Translations under genes and position numbers: made by a program
The notes under the pieces: model-generated
The model's input: only the letters and a program-made list of their open reading frames with translations
Database searches by the model: none
What the model was told of the DNA's origin: nothing
Source: Syntrophaceae bacterium UBA2188
Lineage (GTDB): Bacteria; Desulfobacterota; BSN033; UBA1163
Assembly: GCA_002327985.1 (NCBI GenBank)
Contig: DCVM01000029.1
Location: 1-64,000, forward strand
DNA length: 64,000 nucleotides
Direction: 5' to 3'
In this document: piece after piece, positions 8,846 to 17,183 of the stretch
Layout of the letters: each line of letters opens with the position of its first letter
How positions within the stretch are numbered: the stretch's first letter is position 1

Positions 8846-10534
8846 TTGGCGAATACAAAGACAAAATATATTTTTATGACAGGGGGCGTGGTTTCCTCTT
8901 TAGGAAAGGGGTTGGCGTCGTCATCGATCGGGTCTCTACTTGAGCTCAGAGGATTGAAAGTGGATTTCCTCAAGTTCGATCCTTACATCAATGTGGACCC
9001 GGGAACCATGAATCCTTTCCAACATGGGGAGGTCTATGTCACTGATGACGGTGCCGAGGCAGATCTCGATTTAGGACACTATGAGCGCTACTCCCATGTC
9101 AAGACATCAAAGAAGAATAATTTCACCACCGGGCAGATCTATGATTCGGTTATTTCTAAAGAGAGAAGGGGAGATTACTTGGGCAGCACGGTCCAGGTCA
9201 TTCCCCATATCACCGATGAAATCAAATCGAAGATCTTCGACCTAGCCCAGGACGTGGACATTGTGATCGTAGAAGTAGGGGGGACGGTGGGCGACATCGA
9301 AAGCCTTCCTTTCTTAGAGGCCATTCGGCAGATTCGAGGGGATGTGGGGAGGGAGAATACGCTTTACATTCACCTCACCCTCGTGCCATATATCCAAACC
9401 GCTGGAGAGTTGAAGACCAAACCGACCCAGCATAGTGTCAAAGAACTTCGGGAGATAGGGATTCAGCCCGATATCCTTCTGTGCAGGACCGATCGAATGC
9501 TCTCTCCCGACATCAAAGCGAAGATTGCCCTTTTCTGTAATGTGGAGAAAGAAGCAGTGATCACTGCCAAGAATGTGGAGACGGTCTACGAAGTTCCCAT
9601 TGTCTTCCATCAGGAAGGACTGGACGAAAAGATTGTTGAAAAACTCAATATCTGGACGGGTCGGCCGAATTTAAGAGGGTGGGAGAAGGTCATCAAGAAA
9701 ATCAAACATCCCCATTTCGAAACGACGATTGCTGTCGTGGGGAAATATGTCAGCCTGGTTGAATCCTATAAGAGTTTAACCGAAGCGTTGATTCATGGAG
9801 GCATTGCTAATGATGCGAGAGTGAATCTCAAATATGTGGATTCGGAGCAGGTGGATAAGGAAGGGCCGGATCGGCTTCTCAGGGAGGCCAATGGCATTCT
9901 CGTCCCAGGAGGATTTGGGACAAGAGGGATTGAAGGGAAGATCAAATCCATCCAATATGCGAGAGAAAAGCGGATTCCATATTTTGGGATCTGTCTGGGA
10001 ATGCAGTGCGCTGTGATTGAGATTGCCAGGCATTGCGCCGGTCTGAAGGGAGCCCACAGTACTGAATTTGATCCCCACACTCCTCACCCGGTGATTTATC
10101 TTTTAGAGGAATGGGTGGATCGCTATCACATCACCCAGAAACGGACATCGGATACACCCAAGGGCGGAACCATGAGGCTGGGCTCTTATCCGTGCCATCT
10201 TGAAGAAAGCAGTCTGGCCCTTAAGGCCTATAATAAAAGGTTGATCAATGAACGACATCGGCATCGCTATGAATTTAATAATGCCTATATGGATAGCTTG
10301 GGAAAGGCAGGCATGGTATTCAGTGGCGTTTCTCCGGATAAGGAACTGATCGAAATCATCGAGTTTAAGGGTCATCCTTGGTTTCTTGGATGTCAGTTCC
10401 ATCCGGAATTTAAATCGAAGCCCATGGACCCTCACCCCCTTTTTAGGGAGTTCATCAAGGCCTCTCTGCTGCGGGGAAAACGGTTAAAGATGAAGATAAA
10501 AAAACAAAGCTCGAAAATGAAAGCTCAAGAATAA
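8846..10534 (+). CDS. pyrG: CTP synthase
   Basis: CTP synthase aminates UTP to CTP using glutamine. The amidoligase domain starts with KYIFMTGGVVSSLGKG (P-loop) and carries DPYINVDPGTMNP. The glutamine amidotransferase domain has FGICLGMQCAVIE with the nucleophile cysteine and FHPEF with the catalytic histidine. The TTG at 8846 gives the usual N-terminus and has a G-rich ribosome site (GAGGGGGGGGA) at a good distance. TTG at 8822 in the same frame is less likely. The last residues (KMKIKKQSSKMKAQE) come partly from a 14-base tandem repeat and are not typical of the family. Confidence 0.97.
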   Translation: MANTKTKYIFMTGGVVSSLGKGLASSSIGSLLELRGLKVDFLKFDPYINVDPGTMNPFQHGEVYVTDDGAEADLDLGHYERYSHVKTSKKNNFTTGQIYDSVISKERRGDYLGSTVQVIPHITDEIKSKIFDLAQDVDIVIVEVGGTVGDIESLPFLEAIRQIRGDVGRENTLYIHLTLVPYIQTAGELKTKPTQHSVKELREIGIQPDILLCRTDRMLSPDIKAKIALFCNVEKEAVITAKNVETVYEVPIVFHQEGLDEKIVEKLNIWTGRPNLRGWEKVIKKIKHPHFETTIAVVGKYVSLVESYKSLTEALIHGGIANDARVNLKYVDSEQVDKEGPDRLLREANGILVPGGFGTRGIEGKIKSIQYAREKRIPYFGICLGMQCAVIEIARHCAGLKGAHSTEFDPHTPHPVIYLLEEWVDRYHITQKRTSDTPKGGTMRLGSYPCHLEESSLALKAYNKRLINERHRHRYEFNNAYMDSLGKAGMVFSGVSPDKELIEIIEFKGHPWFLGCQFHPEFKSKPMDPHPLFREFIKASLLRGKRLKMKIKKQSSKMKAQE

Positions 10535-10552
10535 AGGCTCAAAACTGAAAGC
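10506..10552. repeat. 14-base tandem repeat at the pyrG 3' end
   Basis: Three units, AAAGCTCGAAAATG, AAAGCTCAAGAATA and AAGGCTCAAAACTG, follow each other without a gap, then a partial unit AAAGC. The pyrG stop codon (10532-10534) lies at the end of the second unit and the start of the third, so the repeat supplies the tail of the protein. It has direct, not inverted, repetition. Confidence 0.75.
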
Positions 10553-10591
10553 AATCACACCCATTTAAGGGTCGAAAGGGGACGGAAATCA

Positions 10592-11560
10592 TTGGATAGT
10601 ATCGAAGAGGCTAAACGGGTATTAAGAGTAGAGGCCCAATCTCTCCTCGATTTGGCAGAGCGAATGGATGAAAATTTTTCAAGAGCAGTCGGGTTACTCT
10701 ATGACTGTAAAGGGAAGGTGGTTCTCATGGGCATGGGGAAGTCAGGATTGGTAGGACGAAAGATCGCCTCCACCTTCGCCAGTACAGGAACGCCGTCTTT
10801 TTTCCTCCATCCTGCTGAGGGATTGAATGGAGATTTTGGGATGTTGGCCAAGGAGGATCTGATCATTGCCATCTCTAATAGTGGAGAAACCCGGGAGCTT
10901 TTGGAAGTTCTACCCCTCATCAAGCGATATGGGAATCGATTGATTACTCTGACCGGACATGTCAACTCCACTCTGTCAAAGGCTGCAGATGTGAACCTCG
11001 ATATCCATGTCAAAGAAGAAGCCTGTCCTTTGGGTTTGGCCCCTACCTCAAGCACCACCGCCACCCTTGCTCTGGGAGATGCATTAGCCATTGCACTCAT
11101 GGGGAAGAGAGATTTTAAAAAAGAGGATTTTGCAATGCTCCACCCGGGAGGGGTATTAGGGAAGAGACTTCTTCTGAAAGTGGAAGACCTGATGCATGTG
11201 GGAAATGCCTTTCCGAAGGTATCAGCAAAGACGTTGATGAAGGATGCCATTTTTGAGATCACCTCAAAACGATTAGGCGTGACGGCTGTCTGTAACCCAG
11301 AGGGACATCTCGTAGGGGTCATCACCGATGGGGATCTGAGGCGAGCGTTAGAGAAATTCAGTGATTTATTTAATCGGGAGGCCTCTGAGGTCATGACCAA
11401 AAATCCGAAATGGATTGAAAAGGATGCCTTGGCTGCTCAAGCTGTCCAGAGGATGGAGGAATTTTCCATCACTTCCCTCTTTGTTTTCAACCAAGCAGGG
11501 GAGAAAATTCCTGTGGGGATCATTCATCTCCACGATCTTCTGAAAGCAGGAGTCGTGTGA
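10592..11560 (+). CDS. kdsD: D-arabinose 5-phosphate isomerase, KdsD/KpsF type
   Basis: The enzyme makes D-arabinose 5-phosphate from ribulose 5-phosphate, the first step to KDO in LPS. An N-terminal SIS domain holds GMGKSGLVGRKIASTFASTGTPS and SNSGETRELL. Two CBS domains occupy the C-terminal third (VITDGDLRRALEK in the first). The 322-residue length is standard. The start is TTG at 10592. It heads the kdsD-lptC-lptA-lptB-rpoN block. kdsA and kdsC, often next to it, are absent from this window. Confidence 0.95.
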   Translation: MDSIEEAKRVLRVEAQSLLDLAERMDENFSRAVGLLYDCKGKVVLMGMGKSGLVGRKIASTFASTGTPSFFLHPAEGLNGDFGMLAKEDLIIAISNSGETRELLEVLPLIKRYGNRLITLTGHVNSTLSKAADVNLDIHVKEEACPLGLAPTSSTTATLALGDALAIALMGKRDFKKEDFAMLHPGGVLGKRLLLKVEDLMHVGNAFPKVSAKTLMKDAIFEITSKRLGVTAVCNPEGHLVGVITDGDLRRALEKFSDLFNREASEVMTKNPKWIEKDALAAQAVQRMEEFSITSLFVFNQAGEKIPVGIIHLHDLLKAGVV

Positions 11561-11600
11561 GCCCAGGGAGAGATAAATTGCTGGAGCAGGGGTATTTTGG

Positions 11601-12173
11601 ATGAACAGGCTGAAACTGAGCATCTTAGTTTTGATAGTGTTGATCGGTGGGATCGTCCTGTTTAGTCTTTGGGCGAACTTCCAGGAGAAAAAGGCTTCAG
11701 AAGCGGTTGAGACACTTCCGAAGGTTTCAACCGGGGGCGCTGACATGCGACTGGAAAAAATTCGATTTGTGGAGGACAAACACGGTCGAAAAACCTGGGA
11801 ACTAGAAGCGAAACAGGTTCAGCAATACCAAGAACAGAATGTTTTGGTTTTAGAGGATGTGAAGGTAACTTTTTATACTAAAGAAGGACACCCCCTCTTT
11901 CTGACGGGAAAACATGGAAAGGTATACCAAGATTCGAAAAATGTAGATTTAGTTGGGGATGTGGTGCTCACTACAAGCGACGGATATCAACTCAAGACTC
12001 ACGCTGTTTCCTATCGACATTCGGAGAAAATTGTGAGCACCTCCAATCCTGTGGAGATTGAAGGAGAACAGATTAAACTGACCGGTAAGGGGATGGTTGT
12101 CAACATCGAAGCCAAGACCTTTAAAATTCTCAGCCAGGTGAAGACACAGTTGAGGGGGAGGAAAAAAGTATGA
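11601..12173 (+). CDS. lptC: LPS export protein LptC
   Basis: LptC is the inner-membrane-anchored periplasmic link that passes LPS from LptBFG to LptA. The 190-residue protein has one N-terminal membrane helix (about residues 5-25, LSILVLIVLIGGIVLFSLWA). The rest is a beta-jellyroll OstA-like region (EDVKVTFYTKEG, LVGDVVLTTSDGYQLKT). Its stop overlaps the lptA start by 4 bases. The position between kdsD and lptA is the conserved arrangement. Confidence 0.93.
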   Translation: MNRLKLSILVLIVLIGGIVLFSLWANFQEKKASEAVETLPKVSTGGADMRLEKIRFVEDKHGRKTWELEAKQVQQYQEQNVLVLEDVKVTFYTKEGHPLFLTGKHGKVYQDSKNVDLVGDVVLTTSDGYQLKTHAVSYRHSEKIVSTSNPVEIEGEQIKLTGKGMVVNIEAKTFKILSQVKTQLRGRKKV

Positions 12174-12757
12174 ACCCAAGGAAGGGAGTTCCCCTTCTTG
12201 TTATACTCATCTCACTTTCTCTCTTTTTTCTTTATGGGGAGGCCCAAGAGAAGAAGGGAAGCCCAAAAGGTAAAGAGAGGGCGTTCAAAACCGATCAGGG
12301 TTTTGGATTTACTGCCAGCCACGCACCCATCGATATCACTTCGGATACGGTTGAGGCGGATCAGAAAACAAATAAGGTCACCTTTAAAGGAAACGTCATT
12401 GCCAAGCAAGAAGACACGACGCTCTATGCCAACACCTTGACCATCCTCTACGACCCCAATACGAAAAAATTGAAAGAGATTATAGCGGTTGGAAATGTCA
12501 AGGTCGTACAATTGGATCGCCGGGCTACCGGCGAAAAGGCGACTTTTGATCAGGAGAAAAATAAAGTGGTTTTAGACGGAGAGGCAGTGGTTCGGGAAGG
12601 GGCCAATGTAATTAGAGGGGAACGGATCATCTTCTATGTGGATGAGGGAAGGAGCGTTGTTGAGGGAGGGCAAGGGGGTAGGGTTAGTACAACCATTACG
12701 CCGCCCCCAAAAGAGGAAGAGGAAGAGAAAAAACCGAAAGAAGGAAAAAAGAAATAG
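12170..12757 (+). CDS. lptA: LPS transport periplasmic protein LptA
   Basis: LptA polymerises into the periplasmic bridge that carries LPS to the outer membrane. A signal peptide (about residues 1-26, hydrophobic LLVILISLSLFFLYGEA) precedes an OstA beta-jellyroll with ITSDTVEADQKTNKVTFKGNV and YANTLTILYDP. The last 25 residues are proline-, glutamate- and lysine-rich (PPPKEEEEEKKPKEGKKK) and lie outside the fold. It overlaps lptC by 4 bases. Confidence 0.93.
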   Translation: MNPRKGVPLLVILISLSLFFLYGEAQEKKGSPKGKERAFKTDQGFGFTASHAPIDITSDTVEADQKTNKVTFKGNVIAKQEDTTLYANTLTILYDPNTKKLKEIIAVGNVKVVQLDRRATGEKATFDQEKNKVVLDGEAVVREGANVIRGERIIFYVDEGRSVVEGGQGGRVSTTITPPPKEEEEEKKPKEGKKK

Positions 12758-12839
12758 CCGATAGCCTATAGCTAACAGCATATAGCCAAAAATAAAATAC
12801 TTAAAGGTTTGGATTTTTGCTATAGGCTGTCTGTCATTA
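12755..12839. repeat. Word-type inverted repeat between lptA and lptB (ATAGCC / GGCTAT)
   Basis: The left side has TAGCCGATAGCCTATAGC and a further ATAGCC near 12782. The right side at 12819-12839 has GCTATAGGCTGTCTGTC and ATTAGC. The core GATAGCCTATAGC pairs with GCTATAGGCTGTC. The loop of about 30 bases is AT-rich. The element overlaps the lptA stop codon. Confidence 0.7.
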
Positions 12840-12860
12840 GCAATGAGCCGAGGGAATAGG

Positions 12861-13655
12861 ATGTCACACCTTTTATGCGAGAACTTGACCAAATCCTTTC
12901 GTCATAAGAAAGTGGTGGATTCGGTCAACGTTGAAATTAAGGGAGGGGAAGTGGTGGGGTTGTTGGGACCCAATGGTGCTGGGAAGACCACCATCTTTTA
13001 TATGATCGTCGGACTTTATCAACCTAATGGTGGGAAGATCTATCTCAATGACGAAGAGATCACTTCCCTTCCTATGTATCTCAGAGCCAGAAAAGGGATT
13101 GGATACCTTCCTCAGGAACCCTCGGTATTCAGAAAACTGACGACCGAAGAGAATCTGATGGCCATTTTGGAAACCCTCCCTCTCTCCAAGGAGGAGAGAA
13201 GAAGTCGATTGGAAAAACTTTTAAGTGAGTTAGGGCTTACCTCGCTACGAAGGCAGAAGGCCTATATCCTCTCCGGAGGGGAGCGCAGACGGGTGGAGAT
13301 TACACGGGCATTGGTGCTTTCACCTTCTTTTATCCTTTTGGATGAACCTTTTTCAGGGATCGACCCCATTGCGGTGTTAGAGATCCAAGGTATCATCCGT
13401 CAATTGAAATCAAAGGGGATTGGAATTATAATTACCGATCATAATGTTCGCGAAACATTGGGTGTCTGTGACCGGGCCTATATCCTTAATGAAGGGCGTA
13501 TCTTGGAAGAAGGCATCCCTGAAAAAATCGCTCAGAGTCAGAAGGCCAGAAAGATTTATTTAGGAGAGGGATTTGAGTTAGGAGGAAGACACCGTAGCAA
13601 AGAGGATGAGAAAAAGGACGTAAATCAACCCGCGCAGGGGAGATTATGGGAGTGA
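12861..13655 (+). CDS. lptB: LPS export ABC transporter ATPase LptB
   Basis: LptB powers extraction of LPS from the inner membrane with LptFG. Walker A is GPNGAGKTT, Q-loop YLPQEPSVFR, ABC signature LSGGERRRVEI, Walker B FILLDEPFSGIDP, and H-loop ITDHNVRETL. The ATG at 12861 has GAGG seven bases upstream and gives the usual N-terminus. An earlier ATG at 12843 adds six residues. lptF and lptG are not in this window. rpoN follows one base after the stop. Confidence 0.96.
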   Translation: MSHLLCENLTKSFRHKKVVDSVNVEIKGGEVVGLLGPNGAGKTTIFYMIVGLYQPNGGKIYLNDEEITSLPMYLRARKGIGYLPQEPSVFRKLTTEENLMAILETLPLSKEERRSRLEKLLSELGLTSLRRQKAYILSGGERRRVEITRALVLSPSFILLDEPFSGIDPIAVLEIQGIIRQLKSKGIGIIITDHNVRETLGVCDRAYILNEGRILEEGIPEKIAQSQKARKIYLGEGFELGGRHRSKEDEKKDVNQPAQGRLWE

Positions 13656-13656
13656 G

Positions 13657-15108
13657 ATGGTTTTAGAGATCAAACAGACACCTAAGCTCGTCCAACAGTT
13701 GGTGATTACGCCTCAGCTTCAGCAGGCAATCCGGCTTCTCCAATTGACACGCCTTGAACTGGTAGACATGATCAGTCAGGAGATGAAGGAAAACCCACTT
13801 CTGGAGGAAGAGGAAGAAGGGAGGGATCTGGCTGATGGCGAGGCGCCAGTGAGCGAACATCAGGAGGCGGAGGTTTCTCCAGAACCCGAGCATACCCCAG
13901 AGATCAAAGGAAACGGGGAAGGGGCGGATGAGTTCGATTGGGAGAACTATTTGGAAAATTCCAACCTCACGCCGGTTCAAAAGAGCTCTACGGATAGCGA
14001 AGAAAGGCCTTCATTTGAAAATTTTCTGACCAAAAGGACTACCCTCACCGATCATCTCCGGTGGCAACTCCAACTCTCCCATTTCACCGAGGAAGAGCAT
14101 GAAGCCGGGGCATGGATCATTGGAAATCTCGATGAAGATGGATACCTTAAAATCTCCCTGGAGGAGGTTTGCTCGGAAACCAATCTTCCGATGGAGCGGG
14201 TGGAGAGGATCCTCCAAATCATTCAGCAATTCGATCCGGTCGGTGTGGCAGCAAGAGATTTAAAAGAGTGTCTTCTGATCCAGCTGGAGCAGATGAATCC
14301 ACGAGACCCCCTGGCGGAAAAAATTGTTTCTGAACATCTCTCTCTGTTGAAGAATCGAAACTATCCGGCCATCGCCAAGCGGATCGGAGTTTCTCTGGAG
14401 CGAGTGAATCGCGCGGCCACGATCATTTCCAAATTGGATCCCAAACCGGGGAAGGCCTTCGGAGGAGAGGTGGCCCAGGAGATCATCCCAGACGTTTATG
14501 TCTACAAGGTGGAGGGGGATTATGTCATTTCTCTAAACGATGAAGGGATCCCAAGACTGAAGATCAACTCTCTTTACCGCAACATCCTGAATAACAGTCG
14601 TCTCGCTATGGAAGGGGACCGAAAATATATCCAGGAAAAACTTCGGTCCGCCCACTGGCTGATCCGCAGTATTTATCAGCGGCAACGAACCATATACAAG
14701 GTAGCTAAAAGCATTGTGAAATTCCAGAGGGAATTTCTGGATAAGGGGATTCAGTTTCTCAAGCCCCTTGTACTGCGCGATGTGGCCGAAGATATCCAGA
14801 TGCACGAGTCGACCATTAGCCGGGTGACCCACAATAAATATGCTCATACGCCCCAGGGAATTTATGAATTAAAATATTTCTTCAACGCGGGGATTTCCTC
14901 CAGTCAAGGAGAGACAATGGCTTCGGAAAGCGTTAAGAACCTGGTTCGCGAAATCATCGCCAAAGAGGATCCGAAGAAACCCTACAGCGATGAGAAACTG
15001 GTTCAGATTCTCCAGGGGATGAACATCCATATCGCTCGGAGAACAGTTTCAAAATATCGAGAAATGATGAAAATCCTTTCTTCCAATGAACGGAGGAAAA
15101 TCGTTTAA
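13657..15108 (+). CDS. rpoN: RNA polymerase sigma-54 factor
   Basis: Region I at the N terminus is glutamine- and leucine-rich (KLVQQLVITPQLQQAIRLLQ) and contacts enhancer-binding activators. An acidic region II follows (about residues 48-100). Near the C terminus, IHIARRTVSKYREMM is the RpoN box that reads the -24 element. STISRVTHNKYAHTPQG is the helix-turn-helix region. The 483-residue length is normal. Two good sigma-54 promoter candidates occur in this window (7501 and 29656). Confidence 0.97.
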   Translation: MVLEIKQTPKLVQQLVITPQLQQAIRLLQLTRLELVDMISQEMKENPLLEEEEEGRDLADGEAPVSEHQEAEVSPEPEHTPEIKGNGEGADEFDWENYLENSNLTPVQKSSTDSEERPSFENFLTKRTTLTDHLRWQLQLSHFTEEEHEAGAWIIGNLDEDGYLKISLEEVCSETNLPMERVERILQIIQQFDPVGVAARDLKECLLIQLEQMNPRDPLAEKIVSEHLSLLKNRNYPAIAKRIGVSLERVNRAATIISKLDPKPGKAFGGEVAQEIIPDVYVYKVEGDYVISLNDEGIPRLKINSLYRNILNNSRLAMEGDRKYIQEKLRSAHWLIRSIYQRQRTIYKVAKSIVKFQREFLDKGIQFLKPLVLRDVAEDIQMHESTISRVTHNKYAHTPQGIYELKYFFNAGISSSQGETMASESVKNLVREIIAKEDPKKPYSDEKLVQILQGMNIHIARRTVSKYREMMKILSSNERRKIV

Positions 15109-15182
15109 TACGCATTGAATCATTGATAGGAACTCGTTTGCCGAAAATCCAATAAAGATTGACGATGATAAGGAGTGGAACC

Positions 15183-15728
15183 ATGCAGGTGGCTGTCACA
15201 TTTCGACATATGGAGGCCGACACAAGAGTCAAGGCCTACGTGAAAGAGAAGGTGCAAAAGCTTCAAAAATATATCGAGAACCCCCGGGAAGTTCATGTCG
15301 TACTGGCCATAGAAAAATTTCGGCATATTGCAGAAATCACCATTGTAGGAAATGGAGGGGTCTTTAATAGCCAGGGGAGGGACAATGATCTCTATGCCGC
15401 CATTGATCAGATGGTGGATAAGATGGAGCGGCAGATCCGTGAACGAAGGCAGAAGGCCAGACGGAAAAGGTCAAATCCCTCTTCTTCAAAAGTCTCCCGC
15501 CACCTGAGCGGGAAGGCCGATGAGGAAAAGGAAGAAAGGGATATCCCCTTACTCCTTACGAGGAGACGAACCATCGCCAAACCCATGTCCCTGGAGGAGG
15601 CACTCTCTCAGCTGACTCTTTCGAAAAGAGATTTTTTGATATTTATCAATTCGGATTCCGGACAGATGAACGTTGTCTATCGGTCTCAAGACGGCGAATA
15701 CGAATGGGTAGAGCCTCATTCCAAATAG
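15183..15728 (+). CDS. hpf: Ribosome hibernation promoting factor, long form
   Basis: The protein binds the 30S decoding centre in stationary phase and forms 100S dimers. An S30AE domain occupies about residues 1-95 (VAVTFRHMEADTRVKAYVKEKV). A basic linker follows. The C-terminal dimerisation domain (KPMSLEEALSQLTLSKRDF, VVYRSQDGEYEWVEP) marks the long form. ATG at 15183 has AGGAG seven bases upstream; starts at 15159 are less likely. It lies downstream of rpoN, its conserved position. Confidence 0.95.
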   Translation: MQVAVTFRHMEADTRVKAYVKEKVQKLQKYIENPREVHVVLAIEKFRHIAEITIVGNGGVFNSQGRDNDLYAAIDQMVDKMERQIRERRQKARRKRSNPSSSKVSRHLSGKADEEKEERDIPLLLTRRRTIAKPMSLEEALSQLTLSKRDFLIFINSDSGQMNVVYRSQDGEYEWVEPHSK

Positions 15729-15749
15729 GGAGAAACCCAAGAGGGATTG

Positions 15750-16211
15750 ATGAAGCTTATGGATTATCTGATGGAGGAGTGGGTGATCCCTGATTTACAG
15801 GGAACGGACAAACCATCTATTCTGAAGGAATTGGCAAGCGTCTTAGTGAAGCCCTGCCAGGTCGCCTCCTCGGAAGAGTTGGTCCAGGTGCTCCTTGAAC
15901 GGGAAAAGCTGGGGTCAACGGGAATTGGAGAAGGGGTTGCCATTCCCCATGGTCGATTAAAAAAGCTAAAAAATTTTTTTATCGCTTTTGGCCGATCCCT
16001 CAGAGGTGTGGATTTTGATTCCATCGATCGAAAGCCCAGTCAACTCTTCTTTTTGGTCATGGCCCCTGAGAATTTGGCGGTGGATAACTTAAAGCTTTTG
16101 GGTCGCATCATCACGTTACTCAAGGAGCCTACCTTCAAAAAAAGATTAATGGAGGTTCTTTCTCAGAAGGAGCTTTTTCGAATCATCGCCGAAGAGGATG
16201 AGAGATATTAA
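15750..16211 (+). CDS. ptsN: PTS nitrogen-regulatory EIIA (PtsN)
   Basis: This 153-residue EIIA of the fructose/Ntr type takes phosphate from the HPr-like carrier and acts as a regulator, not in sugar import. The phosphoacceptor histidine is in GEGVAIPHGRLKKL (about residue 66). ATG at 15750 follows GAGGG. It is part of the rpoN-hpf-ptsN-hprK-rapZ block. No partner EIIB or EIIC is encoded in the window. Confidence 0.93.
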   Translation: MKLMDYLMEEWVIPDLQGTDKPSILKELASVLVKPCQVASSEELVQVLLEREKLGSTGIGEGVAIPHGRLKKLKNFFIAFGRSLRGVDFDSIDRKPSQLFFLVMAPENLAVDNLKLLGRIITLLKEPTFKKRLMEVLSQKELFRIIAEEDERY

Positions 16212-16214
16212 TCC

Positions 16215-17183
16215 ATGAACAGCCTTCCAATACAAGAGTTGGAGCAGAATCGAGAACACCATTTGGAACTCACCCTGATGGCCGGGCGAAACGGACTCAA
16301 GAAAAAAATTACCCATTCACAAGTCCAAAAGATGGGATTAGCCTTGACAGGGTTTATCCAGTTTATCAATCCGGAACGCCTTCAGATCATTGGCAATACA
16401 GAAATGGCCTATTTTAGAACGCTGAGTCCTGAGATGCAGGAAAAGGTGATCCAGCAGATTTGCAGCCTGCCCTTATCCTGCCTGGTCATTACGAGAGGAC
16501 TGGAGATCCCTGAACACCTGCTTAAGAAAACGGATGAGAAGGAGATTCCTCTTTTTCGGACGAATCTCCGCTCTTTTGATTTCATAGAGCGGGTCACGAA
16601 ATTTTTAGAAGAAAAACTCGCCTCGACGAGCAGCCTTCACGGCGTGCTCATGGATGTCTATGGAGTAGGGCTTCTCATCCTGGGCAAAAGCGGCATTGGA
16701 AAGAGTGAATCGGCCTTAGATTTGATTCTTCGGGGACATCGACTGGTGGCAGACGATATGGTTCATATTCAGAAACGTTCCCCCTCCTCGGTGATCGGGA
16801 GTGGATTTGAGGTCATCCAGCACCACATGGAGATCCGAGGGTTGGGAATCATTAATATCCGGAGCCTCTTTGGGGTGGAGGCCATCCGGGAGAAGAAGAA
16901 AATTGAGCTCGTTCTGGAGCTGATGGAGTGGGATGCCCACCGAGAGTACGACCGCCTGGGTTTTGAAGAGGAAAAATTTACTATCCTCGGTGTCGAGCTT
17001 CCGATGTTGAGAATCCCTGTGACGCCCGCTCGGAACCTAACAACCATCATCGAAGTGGCTGTTCGTAATCATCTTCTGAAAGTGATGGGATACGATTCGG
17101 CCTTGGAGTTCGAGAAGAAACTCCTTCGTAAGATGGAAGAAAGAGAGGGTGACCGATTTGACATTGAGGGCGAAGTGGAGTGA
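16215..17183 (+). CDS. hprK: HPr kinase/phosphorylase
   Basis: HprK phosphorylates and dephosphorylates the regulatory serine of HPr. The N-terminal domain is followed by the P-loop LGKSGIGKSESALDLILRGH (about residue 157), DDMVHI, and the HprK signature EIRGLGIINIRSLFG. The 322-residue length is standard. The HPr at 18745 has the target serine in NGKSIMGIL, so the regulatory circuit looks complete. It overlaps rapZ by 4 bases. Confidence 0.96.
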   Translation: MNSLPIQELEQNREHHLELTLMAGRNGLKKKITHSQVQKMGLALTGFIQFINPERLQIIGNTEMAYFRTLSPEMQEKVIQQICSLPLSCLVITRGLEIPEHLLKKTDEKEIPLFRTNLRSFDFIERVTKFLEEKLASTSSLHGVLMDVYGVGLLILGKSGIGKSESALDLILRGHRLVADDMVHIQKRSPSSVIGSGFEVIQHHMEIRGLGIINIRSLFGVEAIREKKKIELVLELMEWDAHREYDRLGFEEEKFTILGVELPMLRIPVTPARNLTTIIEVAVRNHLLKVMGYDSALEFEKKLLRKMEEREGDRFDIEGEVE

